DNA from: Rhodocyclaceae bacterium
Lineage (GTDB): Bacteria; Pseudomonadota; Gammaproteobacteria; Burkholderiales; Rhodocyclaceae
Length of the DNA: 9,124 nt
Assembly: GCA_016791085.1 (NCBI GenBank)
Contig: JAEUNN010000116.1
Coordinates: forward strand, 1 to 9,124
Reading direction: 5' to 3'
The notes below the pieces were generated by a model. It was given only the letters and a program-made list of their open reading frames with translations, did no database searches and was not told the DNA's origin. Below, in pieces: positions 1 to 6,772 of the stretch; the stretch's first letter is position 1; each line of letters opens with the position of its first letter. Both the position numbers and the translations under genes were made by a program.

Positions 1-413
1 GCGAATTCGTCGGCGGCTTTCTGTTCGCGCCGCGCCTCGGCCGCGGCGACCTTGTTGCCATGGCGCGTGGACAGGCTGATGTATGCCTGCATGCGGCTGC
101 GTTGTTCCAGCAGTTCGCGCTGGCATTGTTCCGTGCGCGCCTGCGAATGGGCGGCGGCGGCCTGTTGTTGCGCGATGGCGGTATCCAGGCGACCCAGAAA
201 CTGCTGGTAATTGGCGAGTTGCACCCGGGTCAGGCCGGAGCGGGCGGCTTCCTGGAAGCGCTCCTGATATTCCGAACGGTAGCGCTCCAGGAGCGACAGC
301 TTGTCCATGCACTCGCGCTCCGCCGCGACCTGGCCACCCAGCGTGCGGAAGCACTCATCGACCTGGTTGTGCGCCATGTCGAGCAAATCCTGCAGTGGAA
401 ATCGGCTGTGCAT
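1..413 (-). CDS. fliJ: Flagellar export protein FliJ (C-terminus cut by window edge)
   Basis: FliJ is the small central-stalk protein of the flagellar type III export ATPase. In the known family it inserts into the FliI hexamer, contacts FlhA and helps escort substrates. The visible 137 residues start MHSRFPLQDLLDMAHNQ and are almost wholly charged, Gln- and Ala-rich helix without proline after the N-terminus, as expected for the FliJ antiparallel coiled coil. FliJ proteins are usually about 147 residues, so roughly ten residues are missing beyond position 1. The ATG at 413 is supported by an AAGGAG ribosome binding site (421-426, minus strand) seven bases upstream. It lies 40 bp downstream of the fliI stop, last visible gene of the fliFGHIJ operon. 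The call rests on coiled-coil character, length and position after fliI, because FliJ sequences are poorly conserved. Confidence 0.9.
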   Translation of the reverse strand, partial: MHSRFPLQDLLDMAHNQVDECFRTLGGQVAAERECMDKLSLLERYRSEYQERFQEAARSGLTRVQLANYQQFLGRLDTAIAQQQAAAAHSQARTEQCQRELLEQRSRMQAYISLSTRHGNKVAAAEARREQKAADEF

Positions 414-453
414 GTTCGTGCTCCTTCTATGCAACCGCAGCTATCTTTGGCTT

Positions 454-1908
454 TTACGGCAGGCGCTGGAAAATCTGTTGTAGCTTCAACACCGCGTCGT
501 CGTAATTTTCTCGTTCGTGCTGTGCCTGTTGCAGAAATGCCTCCAGGCGTGGGAAAAGCGCAACTGCCTCATCCAGGTGTGGATCCTGCCCGGGCTTGTA
601 AGCCCCCACGGCAATGATGTCGCGGCTGCGGCGATAGCGTGCAAAGGTCTGTTTGAAGCGCCGCACCACCTCGAATTGCGCCGGGGTGAGCAAATTCATC
701 ATGGCGCGCGAAACCGATTGTTCGATGTCCAGCGCCGGATAATGGCCGGCGTCGGCCAGTTCGCGCGACAGCACGAAGTGGCCGTCCAGTATGGCGCGCG
801 CCGAATCGGCGATGGGGTCTTGCTGATCGTCGCCTTCGGCCAGCACGGTATAGAAGGCCGTGATCGAACCGCCGCCGCGCGGGCCGTTGCCGGCACGTTC
901 CACCAGTTGCGGCAGGCGCGCGAACACGCTGGGCGGATAGCCGCGCGTAACCGGCGGCTCGCCGATCGCCAGCGCGATTTCGCGCTGCGCCATGGCATAG
1001 CGCGTGAGCGAATCCATGATGAGCAGCACGTGCCGGCCCTGGTCGCGGAACCACTCGGCCACCGTGGTGGCATAGGCCGCGCCCTGCAGGCGCATGAGCG
1101 GGCTGGTATCGGCCGGTGCGGCCACCACCACGGAACGCCTCAAGCCGGCTTCGCCCAGCGTGCTGTCGATAAATTCCTTCACTTCGCGGCCGCGCTCGCC
1201 GATCAGGCCGACCACGATCACGTCGGCCGCCGTATAGCGCGCCATCATGCCCAGCAACACCGATTTGCCGACGCCCGAACCGGCGAACAGTCCGATGCGC
1301 TGGCCGCGTCCCACCGTGAGCAGGCCATTGATGGCGCGTATGCCCACGTCCATGGTGCGCTCGATTTTTTCGCGCTGCAGCGGGTTGATCGGGCGCGTGG
1401 CGAGCGAGCGCAGGTGGCGCGCGCTGAGCGGGCCCAGGTTGTCCAGCGGCCGCCCGGCGCCGTCTATGACGCGGCCCAGCAGTTCGTCGCCGACCGGCAA
1501 ATGTTTGGCGCGGTCGGCGGCGCGCCGGCGCGGCCCCATGCGGCGGCCCGGCGTGGGGCGCACCGGCGGCGCTTCGAGCGGGGCGACCTGCGAACCGGGC
1601 GCCAGCCCGATCACGTCGTCGGTCGGCATCATGAATACGCGCTCGCCGGAAAAGCCCACGACTTCGGCTTCCACCCAGTTGCCGCCGCTCACCATGACGC
1701 GGCAGCCCGAACCGAGCGGCAACTTGATGCCGGATGCTTCCATGACCAGGCCGTTGATGCGCGTGAGCCGTCCGGACTGCTGGTAGGGCCCGGGATGCGC
1801 CGCGGCCTGGCGGCAGTCGTTCAGAAAATCCAGCCACATGCGCGATCCGTCCGCGGCACTGGTGCCGGCGTCCGCATCGGCGTCGTCGAAACGGGGCACG
1901 TCGCTCAT
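454..1908 (-). CDS. fliI: Flagellum-specific type III export ATPase FliI
   Basis: FliI is the cytoplasmic hexameric ATPase of the flagellar export apparatus, related to F1-beta and to the injectisome ATPases. The protein is 484 residues. The Walker A loop AGSGVGKS is at 209-216, the GLIGERGREV segment that carries the presumed catalytic Glu is at 234-243, Walker B VLLIMDSLTR is at 294-303, and the alpha/beta ATPase signature PALDIEQSVS is at 391-400. The C-terminal domain carries the usual FKQTFARYRRSRDIIAVGAY stretch near 418-437. The reading frame stays open 121 codons further upstream into fliH, but the ATG at 1908 is chosen because it has a GGAGGA site six bases upstream and overlaps the fliH stop as ATGA, which implies translational coupling. 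Residues about 110-135 form an Arg/Pro-rich linker between the N-terminal beta-barrel and the ATPase core. The nearly complete set of catalytic motifs argues for an active enzyme. Confidence 0.97.
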   Translation of the reverse strand: MSDVPRFDDADADAGTSAADGSRMWLDFLNDCRQAAAHPGPYQQSGRLTRINGLVMEASGIKLPLGSGCRVMVSGGNWVEAEVVGFSGERVFMMPTDDVIGLAPGSQVAPLEAPPVRPTPGRRMGPRRRAADRAKHLPVGDELLGRVIDGAGRPLDNLGPLSARHLRSLATRPINPLQREKIERTMDVGIRAINGLLTVGRGQRIGLFAGSGVGKSVLLGMMARYTAADVIVVGLIGERGREVKEFIDSTLGEAGLRRSVVVAAPADTSPLMRLQGAAYATTVAEWFRDQGRHVLLIMDSLTRYAMAQREIALAIGEPPVTRGYPPSVFARLPQLVERAGNGPRGGGSITAFYTVLAEGDDQQDPIADSARAILDGHFVLSRELADAGHYPALDIEQSVSRAMMNLLTPAQFEVVRRFKQTFARYRRSRDIIAVGAYKPGQDPHLDEAVALFPRLEAFLQQAQHERENYDDAVLKLQQIFQRLP

Positions 1909-2633
1909 TCCCGGTCCTCCACCCACTCGGCGTTGGCGACCAGCGCCTCGACGATTTTGCGCCAGCGCGTGGCCACGCTGGCGTCTATCTGGCAGCCCGC
2001 CGCTTCGAGCCGGCAGCCGCCGCGTTCCAGCGTGTCGTCCTCGAATATGCGATGGCCGGCATGGGTAAGCTGGTCGCCCAGGTAGGAGCGCACCAGGGAC
2101 GCGTCTTCCGCGTGCAGGTAAATCAGCGTGTGCTGGTGCGGCAACTGGCCCAGCGCTTCGCGCACCACGGCCAGCACGCTTTCGGGACGCATGATGAGGG
2201 TCTGGCGCAGCACTTCGCGTGCCACCTGCAGCGACAGTTGCAGCAGTTCTTCGGCCACTTCGTCGTTCCACTGCTGGCGCGACTGTTCCAGGTTCTGCAG
2301 CACGGCGTGTATGTTCATGGCGTCGGTGCGCGCGCGCGCCGTGCCTTCTTCATAGCCCTCGGCATAACCGGCACGGCGGCCTTCGGCATAGCCGTCGGCG
2401 CGCCCCTGTTCCACGCCTTGCGCGCGTCCTTCGGCCAGGCCTTCGGCATGCCCGGCCGTGCGGCTTTCGTGATAGATCTGGTCCAGGTCGGCCGCGGTCG
2501 GGTATTTGAGCGCCATGGCGGCGGCCGGCGCAGCGGCATCCGCGGCGGCGTCGATGCCGGGCGCGGGCGCGGCTGCGGGCGGGGCCGCAAAATCCGTGAG
2601 CTGCCACAGGGTGTGCGGGGCTACGCTAACCAT
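1905..2633 (-). CDS. fliH: Flagellar assembly protein FliH (export ATPase regulator)
   Basis: FliH dimerises, binds FliI and ties the ATPase to the C-ring and FlhA; it corresponds to the peripheral stalk of F-type ATPases. The protein is 242 residues. An N-terminal LWQLTDF segment (9-15) resembles the conserved Trp-containing N-terminal motif of FliH. An Ala/Pro-rich spacer covers about 16-40. Ten glycines then sit exactly four residues apart, from 61 to 97 (GxxxG repeats, a known FliH hallmark). The C-terminal FliI-binding domain follows, with ERGGCRLEAAGCQIDAS at 203-219. The ATG at 2633 has GGAG seven bases upstream, and the Trp motif near the N-terminus supports it over the internal ATG at 2516, which has no ribosome binding site. 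The gene starts 26 bp after fliG and its stop overlaps the fliI start by ATGA. Confidence 0.95.
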   Translation of the reverse strand: MVSVAPHTLWQLTDFAAPPAAAPAPGIDAAADAAAPAAAMALKYPTAADLDQIYHESRTAGHAEGLAEGRAQGVEQGRADGYAEGRRAGYAEGYEEGTARARTDAMNIHAVLQNLEQSRQQWNDEVAEELLQLSLQVAREVLRQTLIMRPESVLAVVREALGQLPHQHTLIYLHAEDASLVRSYLGDQLTHAGHRIFEDDTLERGGCRLEAAGCQIDASVATRWRKIVEALVANAEWVEDRE

Positions 2634-2659
2634 GGCGGGGCTCCGCGGCGATCAGCCGG

Positions 2660-3655
2660 TTACACGAATGCATCATCCGACCCTTTGCCACCCATCACGA
2701 TTTGCCCTTCTTCGGAGAGGCGGCGAGCGGTTTTGAGAATTTCCTTCTGCTGTTCTTCGACTTCGGACAGGCGCACCGGGCCGCGCGCTTCGAGGTCTTC
2801 GCGCAGCATTTCGGACGCACGCTGGGACATGTTGCGGAATATCTTGTCGCGCAGTTCGGGCGAAGCGCCTTTCAAGGCCAGCACCAGCGAATCGGATTGC
2901 ACCTCGCGCAGCAAGGTCTGTATGCCGCGGTCGTCGATGTCGAGCAGGTTTTCGAACACGAACATTTCATCGACGATTTTCTGCGCCAGGTCGGCGTCGT
3001 ACTCGCGCACCGCGTCCAGCACCGCGGTTTCGTTGGTGCTGCCCACGAAACCCAGCATTTCGGCCGCCGCCTTGACGCCGCCCAGCGCGGTTTTCTTGAG
3101 CTTGCTGGTGCCGGCCATGACGCGCGTGAGGGCTTCGTTCAATTCCGCCAGGGCCGACGGCTGCACCCCGTCCAGCGTGGCGATGCGCAGGATTACGTCG
3201 TTGCGCAGGCGGTCGGTGAAGTTCTTGAGGATTTCGCCGGCGTGGTCGAATTCCAGATGCACCAGTATCGTCGCGATGATTTGCGGGTGCTCGTTCTTGA
3301 TCAGGTCGGCCACGGTGTGCGCGTCCATCCACTTGAGGCTTTCTATGCCGGCGGTGTCGGAGTCGTTGAGGATGCGCGACAGCAGGTGACCGGCACGCTC
3401 GTCGCCCAGCGCCTTGGTCAGCATGCCGCGTATGAGCGCTTCGTCGGCGCCCAGTTTGGCGCCGCCCGAGGTGGCGTTGAGCATGTCGTCCAGCACCTGT
3501 TCCACGCGCTCGCGCGGCACGCCGCGGGTTTGCGCCATGGTCGAGCCGAGTTTCTGGACTTCGCGCGGGCCCAGGTGCTTGAGCACTTCGGCGGCGCCAT
3601 CCTCGCCCAGCGACAGCAGCAGCAGGGCGGCTTTTTCCACGCCTTCGGTGCTCAT
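2660..3655 (-). CDS. fliG: Flagellar motor switch protein FliG
   Basis: FliG sits between the MS ring (FliF) and FliM on the cytoplasmic C-ring, and its C-terminal domain interacts with the stator MotA to make torque. The protein is 331 residues, the same length as the enterobacterial protein. The N-terminal domain (about 1-105) would bind FliF. The EHPQ motif is at 122-125 in the middle domain, the MFVF hinge motif is at 231-234, and the torque helix follows. The charged residues known in the family are seen at K262, R279, E286, D287 and R295; E286 stands where the enterobacterial protein has Asp, a conservative change. The C-terminus keeps RGPVRLSEVE (291-300). The ATG at 3655 has GGAG seven bases upstream. 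It lies 58 bp after fliF, with a GC-rich hairpin in the gap. Confidence 0.97.
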   Translation of the reverse strand: MSTEGVEKAALLLLSLGEDGAAEVLKHLGPREVQKLGSTMAQTRGVPRERVEQVLDDMLNATSGGAKLGADEALIRGMLTKALGDERAGHLLSRILNDSDTAGIESLKWMDAHTVADLIKNEHPQIIATILVHLEFDHAGEILKNFTDRLRNDVILRIATLDGVQPSALAELNEALTRVMAGTSKLKKTALGGVKAAAEMLGFVGSTNETAVLDAVREYDADLAQKIVDEMFVFENLLDIDDRGIQTLLREVQSDSLVLALKGASPELRDKIFRNMSQRASEMLREDLEARGPVRLSEVEEQQKEILKTARRLSEEGQIVMGGKGSDDAFV

Positions 3656-3673
3656 GGCCGGACTCCACGGCAG

Positions 3674-3692
3674 GCCGCGCGGCGGGCGCGGC
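3674..3692 (-). other. GC-rich stem-loop between fliF and fliG
   Basis: In the 58-bp fliF-fliG gap the minus strand reads GCCGCGC, a CCGCC loop, then GCGCGGC, a perfect 7-bp stem. It starts 22 bases after the fliF stop and ends eight bases before the fliG ribosome binding site. No U-run follows, so it is not a classical terminator. It could affect mRNA stability or relative expression of fliF and fliG, or be a chance product of high GC. Confidence 0.35.
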
Positions 3693-3713
3693 GGATCAGG
3701 CTGGGGCAGGGCG

Positions 3714-5435
3714 TCATTCGGCGGCTCCTACCCATTCGCGCAGCACTTCGGCCACCAGTTTGGGATTGGAATGCGCAAGCTGGCGGATGTCCGCGAGTTT
3801 CTGCTCGTAGGCGAGCCGCGCCTGCTCTTCGGGCGACAATTCTTTCTCGGCCTCTTCGTCCTGCTCTTCGTCGGGCGTGAGATCGCGCACTTCCATGTCC
3901 TCGTCTTCCGGCTTTTTCTCTTCTTCCGGCGGCGTGGTGAGGCTTTTCACGACCGGACGCACCACGCCCAGCAGCAGGTAGGCGGCCACCGCGGCAACCA
4001 GCAGATACTTGAGCAATTCCTTGCCCAGCGCGATGTTTTCCGGGTCTTTCCAGAGCGGCAGCTGGGCCTCGGTTTCCTTTTCGATTTCGGTGAAGGGTGC
4101 GTTGGCCACCGCCACGGTGTCGCCGCGCTCCTTGTTGAAGCCCATGGCTTCGCGCACCAGGTCGTTGATCTGTTTCATTTCCGCGTCCGGCAGCGGCACG
4201 TTTTTCATCGTGCCGTTCTGCTGCTTTTCGGCACGGTGATTCACCACCACCGCCACCGACAGCCGCCGCACCTGGCCCAGCGCGCGGCGCACGTGGCTTA
4301 CGGTCTTGTCGACCTCGTAGTTGCGCGTCGCTTCTTTCTTGGTGGTGAGCGGGGTGGCCGTGGCGGCATTGGCGGCAGGCTGGCCCGGCGCGGCATTGGT
4401 GGTGATCGGCGCGGTAGCCACCGGCGGCGGCTGGTTGGACAGAGCGCCCGGCACGCCGGCCGGTCCTTGCTGGTTGGTGATGGATTCGCTCGACTGCTCG
4501 CTGCGCACCGCGGAATCCGGATTGGGATTCGGCTTGAATGTTTCCGCGGTCTGTTCGGACAGGTTGAAATCTATGTCCGCCGTGGCCTGGGCACGCAGAT
4601 TGCCCTTGCCGACCACCGGCGCCAGGATGGCTTCGATGCGCTTCACATAATCCTGCTCGACTTCGCGCACGTATTCGAGCTGTTTCGGATCGAGGCCGCT
4701 GCCGCGTTGCGGATCGGATTTCTGCGTGAGCAGTTTGCCGTTCTGGTCGAGCACCACGACCGACTCGTTATCCAGTTGCGGCACGCTGGATGCGACCAGA
4801 TGCACGATGCCGGCCACCTGGGCTTCGGACAGGCTGCGCCGGTTCAGATTTACCACGACCGATGCCGACGGCTTCTGTTCCTCGCGCAGAAAGCCTTTCT
4901 GCTTCGGAATCGCCAGATGCACGCGCGCCGAACTGACCGCCGCCAGCGACTGTATGGTGCGCGCCAGTTCGCCTTCCAGCGCGCGCTGGATATTCATCTG
5001 TTCTATGGGTTCGGACAGCCCGAATTTCTGCGTGTCCAGCAGTTCGAAACCGACCGATCCGCCGCGCGGCAGGCCCTGCGCGGCGAGGCGCAGGCGCAGG
5101 TCGTGCACCTGCCCGGCCGGTACCAGGATGGCATGGCCGTTGTCGGAAAATTTGTAGGGGATGTTCTGCTGCGACAGCGCCGCCACGATGGCGCCGCCGT
5201 CCTTGTCGTCAACGTTGGAAAACAGCACGGCATAGTCGGGGACGCGCGACCACAGCAGCACGCCGACCAGCACGGCGATCGCCAGGGCCGCAGTGCCTAT
5301 GGCGGCGACTTTCTGCCGTTGCGACATGGCCATCCAGCGCTGGCGCAATACCGGCAGGCGCGCCGCGCCGGCTTCGGGTGCGGGCAGTTCGGTCAGGGTG
5401 GCGTCGGTGGCGGCCATGGCGCGGGGACGATGCAT
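3714..5435 (-). CDS. fliF: Flagellar MS-ring protein FliF
   Basis: FliF forms the MS ring in the inner membrane, the base on which the C-ring and export gate assemble. The protein is 573 residues. A cytoplasmic N-terminus is followed by membrane helix 1 at about 44-62, then the periplasmic YscJ/FliF-type ring domains, for example NIPYKFSDNGHAILVPAGQV (91-110) and ARVHLAIPKQ (170-179). A Pro/Ala/Thr/Asn-rich insertion of the third ring-building domain spans about 300-368, membrane helix 2 about 475-493, a strongly acidic cytoplasmic segment 503-538, and a C-terminal FliG-binding region ends LREWVGAAE. The ATG at 5435 gives the longest product; the in-frame ATG at 5417 (six residues shorter) is equally possible since neither has a clear Shine-Dalgarno. 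It is the first gene of the fliFGHIJ operon and faces away from the fleS-like gene. Confidence 0.96.
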   Translation of the reverse strand: MHRPRAMAATDATLTELPAPEAGAARLPVLRQRWMAMSQRQKVAAIGTAALAIAVLVGVLLWSRVPDYAVLFSNVDDKDGGAIVAALSQQNIPYKFSDNGHAILVPAGQVHDLRLRLAAQGLPRGGSVGFELLDTQKFGLSEPIEQMNIQRALEGELARTIQSLAAVSSARVHLAIPKQKGFLREEQKPSASVVVNLNRRSLSEAQVAGIVHLVASSVPQLDNESVVVLDQNGKLLTQKSDPQRGSGLDPKQLEYVREVEQDYVKRIEAILAPVVGKGNLRAQATADIDFNLSEQTAETFKPNPNPDSAVRSEQSSESITNQQGPAGVPGALSNQPPPVATAPITTNAAPGQPAANAATATPLTTKKEATRNYEVDKTVSHVRRALGQVRRLSVAVVVNHRAEKQQNGTMKNVPLPDAEMKQINDLVREAMGFNKERGDTVAVANAPFTEIEKETEAQLPLWKDPENIALGKELLKYLLVAAVAAYLLLGVVRPVVKSLTTPPEEEKKPEDEDMEVRDLTPDEEQDEEAEKELSPEEQARLAYEQKLADIRQLAHSNPKLVAEVLREWVGAAE

Positions 5436-5578
5436 CCGGAATGTATGGATGGGATCATTTTGGCCGCATGCGGCAAACCCGGTTGGCGCGAATAGGCGCG
5501 GTTTACCGCGGCTATTTGAACGGGCCGCAAAAGCGCGCCGCTGTTAGTCTGGCAACCGTGAAATTGCGCACAATCGTC
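5436..5578. promoter_or_regulatory. Divergent fliF / fleS control region
   Basis: This 143-bp gap must hold the start signals of both the fliF operon (leftward) and the fleSR unit (rightward). It has two perfect palindromes, GCCGCATGCGGC at 5463-5474 and CGCGGT-TT-ACCGCG at 5497-5510, which could be regulator sites. Only weak GG-N10-GC sigma-54-like spacings are seen: TGGGATCATTTTGGC on the plus strand (5450-5464) and GGGTTTGCCGCATGC on the minus strand (5466-5480). Both miss most of the consensus outside the GG and GC. A TTGAAC at 5516-5521 lacks a good -10 partner. That promoters lie here is likely from gene layout; the exact elements are not resolved. Confidence 0.5.
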
Positions 5579-6772
5579 ATGGCGACCGAGGACGAAACCA
5601 TCCCTGCCGCGCGCGTCAATCCGGAAGAAGCAAGCCGGCTGGCGGAGGCATTTCGTGCGTTCAACGAGGTGTCGGCGCAGCTTTCGTCGGCCTATGAAAG
5701 CCTGCAGAGCCGCGCCGAACAACTGACCGCCGAACTAGCCGCCGCGAACGGCGAATTGCGCCGCCAGTATCAGGAAAAGGCGGAGCTGTCCGAGCGTCTG
5801 TCCACCTTGCTGAATGCATTGCCGGCCGCGGTGCTGGAACTGGACGAGCGCGACTGCGTGCGGCAGGCCAATCCGGCCGCGCGCGCACTGTTCGGCGCGG
5901 CGCTGGACGCTGGCCGCTGGCCGCAGATCGAATCCTGCCTGGCCGCCACCGACGCGGCCGGCGAGCGCGAAATTTCGACCGGCGGCGAGCTGCGCCGGCT
6001 GGTGCTGTCGCAGGCCGCACTGGGCGCCGGCGCGCGCCTCGTGCTGTTGCATGACATTACGCACCAGCACGAACTCAAAATGGCCGCGGCGCGCAACGAG
6101 CGCCTCGCCGCCATGGGCGAAATGGCCGCCGCCGCGGCGCACCAGTTGCGCACGCCGATTTCCGCCGCGCTGTTGTATGCCGCGCTGCTGGACAAGCCGG
6201 ACCTGGGCGATCAGGAACGCAGCCGCTGCGGGGCTGCCGTGAAAGAGCGCCTGCGCCATCTGGAGCGCCTGATACGCGACACCTTGCTGTTCGCGCGCGG
6301 CCGGCCGCTGGCGCGCGAAAGTTTCAGCCTGGGCGAACTGGCGGCCGAGGCGGCGCAAAGCATCGCGCCGCTCGCGCGGGCGCGCTCGGTGCGTTTTCTG
6401 TCCGAGGTGGATGCGCCCGAGGCCAGTCTGCACGGCGACCGCAAGGCGCTCGCCGGGGCCCTCGTAAATCTGCTCGAAAACGCTCTGCAGGCCGTGCCCG
6501 CGCAAGGCACGGTGCGGCTTAGCCTGGCGGCCGGCGCGGAGCAATTCACGCTCGCCGTCGCGGACGATGGCTGCGGCATAGACGCCACCCTACAGGACAA
6601 GCTGTTTCAGCCGTTTTTCACCACTCGTGGCGAAGGAACCGGGTTGGGCCTGGCGATCGCGCGGGCGGTGGCTCGTGCCCATGGCGGTGACATCGAAGTG
6701 CGCTCGCAGGCGGGCGCCGGCAGCGTATTCACGATACGCCTGCCGAAGTTGGAGGAGGTCGCAATGTCATGA
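5579..6772 (+). CDS. fleS: Cytoplasmic flagellar sensor histidine kinase, FleS/FlrB type
   Basis: This is a two-component sensor kinase expected to phosphorylate the adjacent FleR-like regulator and so control middle flagellar genes. The protein is 397 residues with no membrane segment, as in FleS/FlrB. An N-terminal helical, probably coiled-coil region (about 15-75) leads into a PAS-like domain (about 76-160, NALPAAVLELDERDCVRQAN at 79-98). The phospho-acceptor is H188 in AAAAHQLRTPISAALLYAAL (184-203), the FlrB-type form of the H-box. The HATPase part has the N box LLENAL (N301), G1 DDGCGI (329-334), F box FQPFFTTR (343-350) and G2 GEGTGLGLAI (351-360). The start is uncertain: ATG at 5579 has no Shine-Dalgarno, and in-frame GTG at 5558 or TTG at 5564 are alternatives. 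Its stop overlaps the next start by ATGA. Confidence 0.9.
   Translation: MATEDETIPAARVNPEEASRLAEAFRAFNEVSAQLSSAYESLQSRAEQLTAELAAANGELRRQYQEKAELSERLSTLLNALPAAVLELDERDCVRQANPAARALFGAALDAGRWPQIESCLAATDAAGEREISTGGELRRLVLSQAALGAGARLVLLHDITHQHELKMAAARNERLAAMGEMAAAAAHQLRTPISAALLYAALLDKPDLGDQERSRCGAAVKERLRHLERLIRDTLLFARGRPLARESFSLGELAAEAAQSIAPLARARSVRFLSEVDAPEASLHGDRKALAGALVNLLENALQAVPAQGTVRLSLAAGAEQFTLAVADDGCGIDATLQDKLFQPFFTTRGEGTGLGLAIARAVARAHGGDIEVRSQAGAGSVFTIRLPKLEEVAMS
6751..6758 (+). promoter_or_regulatory. Strong ribosome binding site for the fleR-like gene
   Basis: GGAGGAGG lies inside the 3' end of the kinase gene, ten bases before the ATG at 6769. With the ATGA stop/start overlap it indicates translational coupling and supports this start. 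It contrasts with the kinase gene itself, which has no visible site. Confidence 0.75.

Noticed and set aside
517..2085. A 522-codon plus-strand open frame opposite fliI
   Set aside because: Antisense to a FliI with all catalytic motifs; product is Arg/Ala/His/Gly-rich without homology I can recognise.
1909..2271. N-terminal extension of FliI by 121 residues
   Set aside because: It would run through fliH in another frame, is Arg/Ala-rich, and the ATG at 1908 has a good ribosome binding site and the ATGA overlap.
2052..3880. Long plus-strand open frames opposite fliH and fliG
   Set aside because: Both overlap each other and conserved minus-strand genes, with compositionally biased products; expected shadows.
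3414..5495. A 693-codon open frame on the plus strand opposite fliF
   Set aside because: It lies antisense to a complete, well-conserved fliF and its product is His/Arg/Phe/Gly-rich low-complexity sequence without any domain; a shadow of GC-rich codon use.
5523..5536. GG-N10-GC spacing as a sigma-54 promoter for the kinase gene
   Set aside because: Only the GG and GC match; the rest of the -24 and -12 boxes is absent and such spacings are common in GC-rich DNA.
5378..5578. N-terminal extension of the kinase starting within fliF
   Set aside because: The extension overlaps the 5' end of fliF and covers the divergent control region; its sequence has no kinase-family similarity.
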